Assembly: GCF_010915705.1 (NCBI RefSeq)
Contig: NZ_JAAIKE010000001.1
Span: forward strand, 186,001 to 250,000
From: Pseudotabrizicola algicola
GTDB lineage: Bacteria > Pseudomonadota > Alphaproteobacteria > Rhodobacterales > Rhodobacteraceae
Direction of reading: 5' to 3'
Length of the DNA: 64,000 bases
A program made the position numbers and the translations under genes. Under the pieces are notes generated by a model. The model worked only from the letters and a program-made list of their open reading frames with translations. It did no database searches and had not been told where the DNA came from. Numbering within the stretch: position 1 is the first letter of the stretch; each line of letters opens with the position of its first letter. Positions 59,577 through 64,000 of the stretch are shown here, piece by piece.

Positions 59577-61256
59577 TCAGGCCTGTGCTGCCTGCATGCA
59601 TGCTGATGCCCCCGCATCAGACTCGATCACCAGTTTGCCGTTGCATGTGATCCGCTCGACAAAGCGTCGCGCTTTCTGGCCGCGTGTTTCATTGCGGGCC
59701 AGGGATTTTGTCACGCTTTCCATGCCGGGAAACAGCGACTCGATTTCCTCGTAGGCCTCGGCTGAGATCATGCCTCTGGCCTGCGGACCGAAGAAGAAAG
59801 ACTCGGTGGGGGCGTTTTCGCTCAGAATCACTTCGTGGTCATCGAACAGGATATGCCAGTATTCCACCGATTGAACATTTTCGGCCGTATCCACTCCGGC
59901 AAGACCGCGCAGGTCTTTTGCCGGAACCAGCATTTCGCGCTGCCCGAACATGCGCTCTGCCACGCGCGACTTGACAAGAATCCGATGCTGGCGGCTCAGG
60001 GTCAGGTCGCGCTCGGGCAGGCCATAGCCAAGCGCCCCCGCGCGGATGACGATGGGGCGCAAGAGATCATTCGCCACCACCTCGCGCGATGACAGCAGGC
60101 GCGAGCCGATCCAGCGGATCGGCCTGTAGCCGTGGTCATAGGTCAGCACGTAATCTCCCACGCTCAGGTCTTCCACGGCGCAGGTTCCCCCCATCGTGGT
60201 GATGCGTGTGCCGCTGGCAAAGCAGATGACCTTTTCGATATTGGTGAAAGTGGTCGATTGTCCGGTTTCGCTGCCATCGGGGTTCAGCCATAAGATCTGG
60301 CCGTTTTCACGGTTGGTGCTGTCGTAGACGATGCGCCTTGGCCCTGCGTCCCGCAGATCGAGCGTGTCGAGGTCATCCCCCCCTTCGCCGCCGTCAATCG
60401 TTGAGCTGGCTGACAGAAGTCCGTTGCGCAGAACGATCAGATCGCGGTCATCACCGCCACTCGCCTGCACTGTTCCGGCCGAGTCAATGACAAGGGTGTC
60501 ATTGCCCGCGCCGCCAAACAGAAGATCGGCGCCGCCACCGCCCACAAGACTGTCGTTGCCGTCGCCGCCGTCAAGTCGGTCGGCACCGCTGCCGCCGAAC
60601 AGCGTGTCATTGCCGATCCCGCCGATAAGCGTGTCATTGCCGTCGTCGCCATGCAGGCGGTCGTCTCCGGTGAACCCCAGCAGGCTGTCATTGCCGCTGC
60701 CGCCGAACACGGTGTCATTGCCGCCCCCCGCGTTGATGGTGTCATTCCCGCCGTTGCCAAACACGCTGTCGGCATTTTCGGTGATCCGGTCGCCTTGCAG
60801 GTCGGTATAGCCCACATTCATCGTCTCGGCGGTGTCGAGGCCATCGACCTTGCCATCGGCTGCGGCAGGCAGGGTAAAGGTGGCGTTTGCATCCACATCA
60901 AGGCTGAAGGTCAGGCCCGAAAGCAGGGGCAGCCCTTGGGGTGCGTAGAAGTAGATCTGCCCGTTGACGACGAAAACGGCCACGGGGCGGGGGTCTACCT
61001 TGATCCCCAGAAATCCCAGTGCGGAAATCGTGCCCGAGCCGAGGTAATCAATCTGACCCGCACTGCCGCCCGTCAGCGCAAAGGTGGTCTGCCCGTCATC
61101 GGCCTGTGACAACTGTCCGTTGTTATCCACAAAGGTGCCGGCCAGCGGGCCGCCGCCGACATTCAGAAGCGAAGTGTCGAGGATGCTGCCCAGACCGATA
61201 GAGGCAAGGCTGCCGTTATACTCGTAAATCCCGCTGACAGTCGAGGTGACGCTCAT
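59577..61256 (-). CDS. RTX-repeat protein with C-terminal Hint (Hedgehog/intein-like) domain
   Basis: A 559-residue protein without an N-terminal signal peptide. Residues 1-165 are beta-rich. About 167-256 hold ten tandem calcium-binding RTX nonapeptides of the form GGxGNDTLx. From C345 (CFASGTRITTMGG) a Hint_2 domain runs to about residue 500, ending DDHEVILSENAPTESFF. Type I secretion is likely for RTX proteins. The Hint domain could cut the peptide before C345 after export. ATG 61256 was chosen at MSVTSTVSGIYEY. About 250 bases upstream show no further gene. Confidence 0.88.
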   Translation of the reverse strand: MSVTSTVSGIYEYNGSLASIGLGSILDTSLLNVGGGPLAGTFVDNNGQLSQADDGQTTFALTGGSAGQIDYLGSGTISALGFLGIKVDPRPVAVFVVNGQIYFYAPQGLPLLSGLTFSLDVDANATFTLPAAADGKVDGLDTAETMNVGYTDLQGDRITENADSVFGNGGNDTINAGGGNDTVFGGSGNDSLLGFTGDDRLHGDDGNDTLIGGIGNDTLFGGSGADRLDGGDGNDSLVGGGGADLLFGGAGNDTLVIDSAGTVQASGGDDRDLIVLRNGLLSASSTIDGGEGGDDLDTLDLRDAGPRRIVYDSTNRENGQILWLNPDGSETGQSTTFTNIEKVICFASGTRITTMGGTCAVEDLSVGDYVLTYDHGYRPIRWIGSRLLSSREVVANDLLRPIVIRAGALGYGLPERDLTLSRQHRILVKSRVAERMFGQREMLVPAKDLRGLAGVDTAENVQSVEYWHILFDDHEVILSENAPTESFFFGPQARGMISAEAYEEIESLFPGMESVTKSLARNETRGQKARRFVERITCNGKLVIESDAGASACMQAAQA

Positions 61257-61509
61257 GCCGCGGCTCCGACACAGCAAGAGGCGGCCACTCCGGGCGCGCC
61301 AGACCTGTCGGCATCAAAGTATTCGGCGTTCATCCTGTCGGGTCCTTTTGGGCATCGCCCGGTTAGGAACGGATCGCCGACAGATTGTTTGAGTGGCGCG
61401 TGCCCTTTTTATCCCGCGCGCGGCGGCGCGGCATCGATGGGCAGAGTGCCGGCTTGGCTGCACCCAGTCCGCTTGCGCAGGCAGGACGGTCCGAAAAAGC
61501 CGGGTGCGG

Positions 61510-62265
61510 TCAGCCGGCGTTCGGGGCAGGGGGGGCGTTCAAGATCCACGTCCTGTCGATGGTAAGGATCGCCGCCATCGCCTGCGCCACTGTCTGGGGA
61601 GCGCCGGACGTGACGCCATCGGCCAGATCTTTGTAAAGGGACGATTTTTCGGATGCGAAATCCTCTACCCGCGCCTCGATCCGCGCCCGCGCCGCCTGCA
61701 CCACGCCAAATTCCACCAGACCAGAGGCGGCCCGCAGGAACGGGTTCTGGCTCGCCTCGCATAAAATGCGGTGAAATTCGAATTCGGCCAGCGCATAGGG
61801 CTCGCTCAGCCCCGTCATCGCCTCGCGCTGGTTCAGCCAGTAGTGCAGCATTCGCACCTGTTCGGCGGTGCGCCGGGTGGCCGCCAAGGTGGCTGTCTGC
61901 ATTTCGACCATATCGCGCAACTCGATAAAGCTGGTCAGAAAGGCGGCATCCGGTCCGGCCTCCTGAATCCAGCCCAGCACCGAGCGGTCAAACAGGTTCC
62001 AGCGGCCGCGCGACAGCACACGGGTGCCGACCTTGGCCCGCGCCTCGACCAGCCCTTTCGCCTCCAGCGTCTTGAGCGCCTCGCGCAGCACGGTGCGCGA
62101 CACGCCGAAGCTGTCCATCATCTCGGCATCATTGGGCAGGATCGACCCCACGGCAAAGCGCCCCGAGGCGATGCCCAGACCGACCTCGGAAATCACATAG
62201 GAATGGTAGTTCCGCGCCGTCTGCCGCCCGGAGAGCGCGCGCACCAAACTCCCCGGTTCGCTCAT
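61510..62265 (-). CDS. GntR-family (FadR subfamily) regulator of a sugar ABC operon
   Basis: A 251-residue regulator. The winged helix is at about 20-85 (SYVISEVGLGIASGRFAVGSILPNDAEMMDSFGVSRTVLREALKTLEAKGLVEARAKVGTRV), followed by a helical FCD domain (FHRILCEASQNPFLRAASGLVEFG). The layout is that of regulators of galactonate, galactose or similar sugar operons. It follows the yjfF-like permease gene after 1 base and is thus probably the last gene of that operon. Confidence 0.9.
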   Translation of the reverse strand: MSEPGSLVRALSGRQTARNYHSYVISEVGLGIASGRFAVGSILPNDAEMMDSFGVSRTVLREALKTLEAKGLVEARAKVGTRVLSRGRWNLFDRSVLGWIQEAGPDAAFLTSFIELRDMVEMQTATLAATRRTAEQVRMLHYWLNQREAMTGLSEPYALAEFEFHRILCEASQNPFLRAASGLVEFGVVQAARARIEARVEDFASEKSSLYKDLADGVTSGAPQTVAQAMAAILTIDRTWILNAPPAPNAG

Positions 62266-62266
62266 G

Positions 62267-63244
62267 TCAGGATTTCCTAAACGCCTTTTTTCGTGGGGAT
62301 GAGGCCGAGAACACCAGTCTTTGCAACAGAATGAACAAAAAGAGAAGCCCGCCGATCACGATCTTGGTCCACCAGCTCGACAAGGTGCCGTCAAAGACGA
62401 TGTAGGTCTGCACCAGACCTTGCAGCATCACCCCGATGAAGGTGCCCGCCACAAAGCCGTAGCCGCCCGTCAGCAGGGTGCCGCCGATGACCACGGCAGC
62501 GATGGCATCAAGCTCTACCCCCAGTGCCGACAGGGAATAACCCGCCGATGTATAGAGCGAGAACACGATCCCGGCGATCCCGGCCAGGGTGGAGGACAGG
62601 GTATAGACAAGAATGGTCGTGCGCGCCACGGGAACCCCCATCAGCGCGGCCGAGGTCTCGTTGCCCCCCAGCGCATAGACGTAAGAGCCAAAGCGGGTGC
62701 GATGCGCAAGGATGATGCCCAGCACAAAGACCGCCAGCATGATCATCGCAATCACGGTCAGACGCCCGCCGCCCGGCAGCAGGATGTAGCTGCGCGAGAT
62801 GTTGGTATAAAGGTCGTGCTTGATGCCGATGCTGTCGGGCGACAGCACCGAGGCCCCGCCGCGCGCCAGAAACATCCCCGCCAGCGTCACGATGAAAGAA
62901 GGCACCTTCAGGTAATGGATGGCCGCCCCCATCACCGCGCCGAATGCCGCCGAGATCACCAGCGTGATGGCAAAGGCCAGCAGCGGGTGCAGGCCCGCCC
63001 ACATGATCAGCGTCGCGATCAGCACGGTGGAAAAGCCGATCACCGCCCCCACCGACAGATCGATCCCGCCCGAGAGGATCACAAAAGTCATCCCCACCGC
63101 CGCAATTCCCAGAAAAGCGTTGTCGGTCAGGAAGTTGCCCAGCACGCGGGTTGACAGCATCGACGGGTATTGCAGCACCGCCGCAATATAGGCGAGCAGG
63201 AAGATGGCGGTGGTCGCCAGCAGGGGGCGCAGCGCGCGGTTCAT
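62267..63244 (-). CDS. yjfF: sugar ABC transporter permease, YjfF-like
   Basis: A 325-residue ribose/galactofuranose-type permease with about 9-10 helices. Family marks are FLGIAAVGMTFVILSGGIDLSVGAVIGFSTV, VPSFIVTLAGMFLARGGA, GGNETSAALMGVPVARTTILVY and LDAIAAVVIGGTLLTGGYG. ATG 63244 overlaps the ytfT-like stop as ATGA. It pairs with that permease; substrate is inferred from E. coli YtfT/YjfF (galactofuranose) only. Confidence 0.88.
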   Translation of the reverse strand: MNRALRPLLATTAIFLLAYIAAVLQYPSMLSTRVLGNFLTDNAFLGIAAVGMTFVILSGGIDLSVGAVIGFSTVLIATLIMWAGLHPLLAFAITLVISAAFGAVMGAAIHYLKVPSFIVTLAGMFLARGGASVLSPDSIGIKHDLYTNISRSYILLPGGGRLTVIAMIMLAVFVLGIILAHRTRFGSYVYALGGNETSAALMGVPVARTTILVYTLSSTLAGIAGIVFSLYTSAGYSLSALGVELDAIAAVVIGGTLLTGGYGFVAGTFIGVMLQGLVQTYIVFDGTLSSWWTKIVIGGLLFLFILLQRLVFSASSPRKKAFRKS

Positions 63245-64000
63245 TTGGCGCTCCTGTTGCGGGGCGAGGTGAGGAAAGACAGATGGCGGCCCATCCACTG
63301 GGCGGCCATTGGCGATTGCAGCACAAGGATCAGGATGATGACCCCCGATTTGACCACAAGGTTGAATTGCGGCGAAAAGCCGGAAATCAGGATGCCCGTG
63401 TTCATCGCCTGAATGATCAGGGCACCCACCACCGACATCGGGATCGAAAAGCGCCCGCCCAAAAGCGAGGTGCCGCCCAGAACCACGGCCAGAATTGCAT
63501 CCAGTTCCAGCCAGAGGCCCGCGTTATTGGCATCGGCGCCGCGAATGTCGCCCGCGACGATCAGCCCCGCGATGGCGGCGCAGACCCCGGCAAAGCTGTA
63601 GACGAGCAGCAGCAGCAAGCGGCTGGAAATGCCCGCAAAACGCGCGGCAGAGCGGTTCACCCCCACCGCCTCGATCAGCAGTCCAAGCGCCGTGCGCCGC
63701 ACCGCCAAGGTGGCCCCGACCATCAGCACCAGTGCAATCACCACCGGCATCGGCAACCCAAGGAATGCTCCGGTGCCGATGAAGCTGAGGAGCGGGTCGG
63801 AAAAGGTGACGATAGAGCCTTCCGTGATCAACTGCGCCAGCCCGCGTCCGGCCACCATCAGCACCAGCGTGGCGATGATCGGCTGAATGTCGAGATAGGT
63901 CACCAGCACCCCGTTCCAGAAGCCACAGACCAGCCCCGCCAGCAGCGCCACCGGAATCGCGATCGTGGCAGGTGTGCCGCTAGAGACCATCACCGCCGCG
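63241..64000 (-). CDS. ytfT: sugar ABC transporter permease, YtfT-like, 5' end cut by window
   Basis: The frame is open from the stop at 63241 through base 64000, so the N-terminus lies beyond the window. Visible are LDIQPIIATLVLMVAGRGLAQLITEGSIVTFSDPLLSFIG, VNRSAARFAGISSRLLLLLVYSFAGVCAAIAGLI and LELDAILAVVLGGTSLLGGRF, typical of the AraH/RbsC family. ATP-binding and binding-protein genes are expected upstream outside the window. Confidence 0.88.
   Translation of the reverse strand, partial: AAVMVSSGTPATIAIPVALLAGLVCGFWNGVLVTYLDIQPIIATLVLMVAGRGLAQLITEGSIVTFSDPLLSFIGTGAFLGLPMPVVIALVLMVGATLAVRRTALGLLIEAVGVNRSAARFAGISSRLLLLLVYSFAGVCAAIAGLIVAGDIRGADANNAGLWLELDAILAVVLGGTSLLGGRFSIPMSVVGALIIQAMNTGILISGFSPQFNLVVKSGVIILILVLQSPMAAQWMGRHLSFLTSPRNRSAK

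Noticed and set aside
60490-60758. Direct repeats resembling a tandem DNA array or CRISPR
   Set aside because: The 27-base period is the coding of RTX nonapeptides, without spacers of constant unrelated sequence.

Overview
The window is a high-GC alphaproteobacterial chromosome segment, almost certainly from the order Rhodobacterales (Rhodobacter/Gemmobacter/Tabrizicola-like). The evidence is a complete gene transfer agent (GTA) cluster of the Rhodobacter capsulatus type placed directly after fabF-mltG, together with an FnrL-type box, an alphaproteobacterial LexA box, a BigR/SqrR-type operator, and a GapR/DUF2312 protein. No integrase, transposase or CRISPR array is visible, and no stretch longer than about 300 bases lacks a gene.

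Layout. 1-2297: end of fabF and mltG. 2298-16379: GTA structural cluster g1-g15 in the RcGTA order (small and large terminase, portal, g3.5, protease, capsid, connector and tail-tube genes, tape measure, distal tail, hub, NlpC/P60 peptidase, megatron), with a promoter-like leader that contains an intrinsic-terminator-like hairpin. 16385-22541: SOS mutagenesis operon yedK-imuA-imuB-dnaE2 (minus strand) behind a perfect GAAC-N7-GAAC LexA box. 22614-24360: divergent epmA and efp. 24450-27697: chemoreceptor plus a secreted sensor-like protein. 27884-33377: tgt, a PAS/zinc-ribbon protein, lon, an HU-like protein and two tRNA-Val genes. 33496-43089: a nine-gene uronate operon (uxaC, TRAP dctPQM, kdgF, kduI, kduD, uxuB, uxuA) with its divergent GntR regulator. 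43129-45263: omega-aminotransferase and divergent RutR with a RutR-type operator between them. 45350-50109: ScfR-type acyl regulator, lone receiver, small membrane protein, and a symporter-histidine kinase. 50163-51236: FliM-like protein. 51247-53435: persulfide/sulfur operon under a BigR-type operator. 53581-56647: FNR-boxed zinc-finger gene, small genes, a degenerate FadB-like protein, and GapR. 56699-59531: an unknown protein, an Fbp-type permease, and tRNA-Thr. 59577-61256: RTX-Hint protein. 61510-64000: GntR regulator plus a sugar ABC permease pair, cut by the window end.

The genes form several regulatory modules whose operators can be read from the sequence: LexA (DNA damage), RutR (pyrimidine or beta-alanine breakdown), a GntR palindrome on a good sigma70 promoter (uronates), BigR/SqrR (reactive sulfur), FnrL (low oxygen) and a sigma32-like lon promoter. 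The biologically most striking unit is the intact GTA cluster. Within it the odd points are the leader hairpin, the structured gap between capsid and g6, the hub cysteines, and the AT-rich second half of g15.
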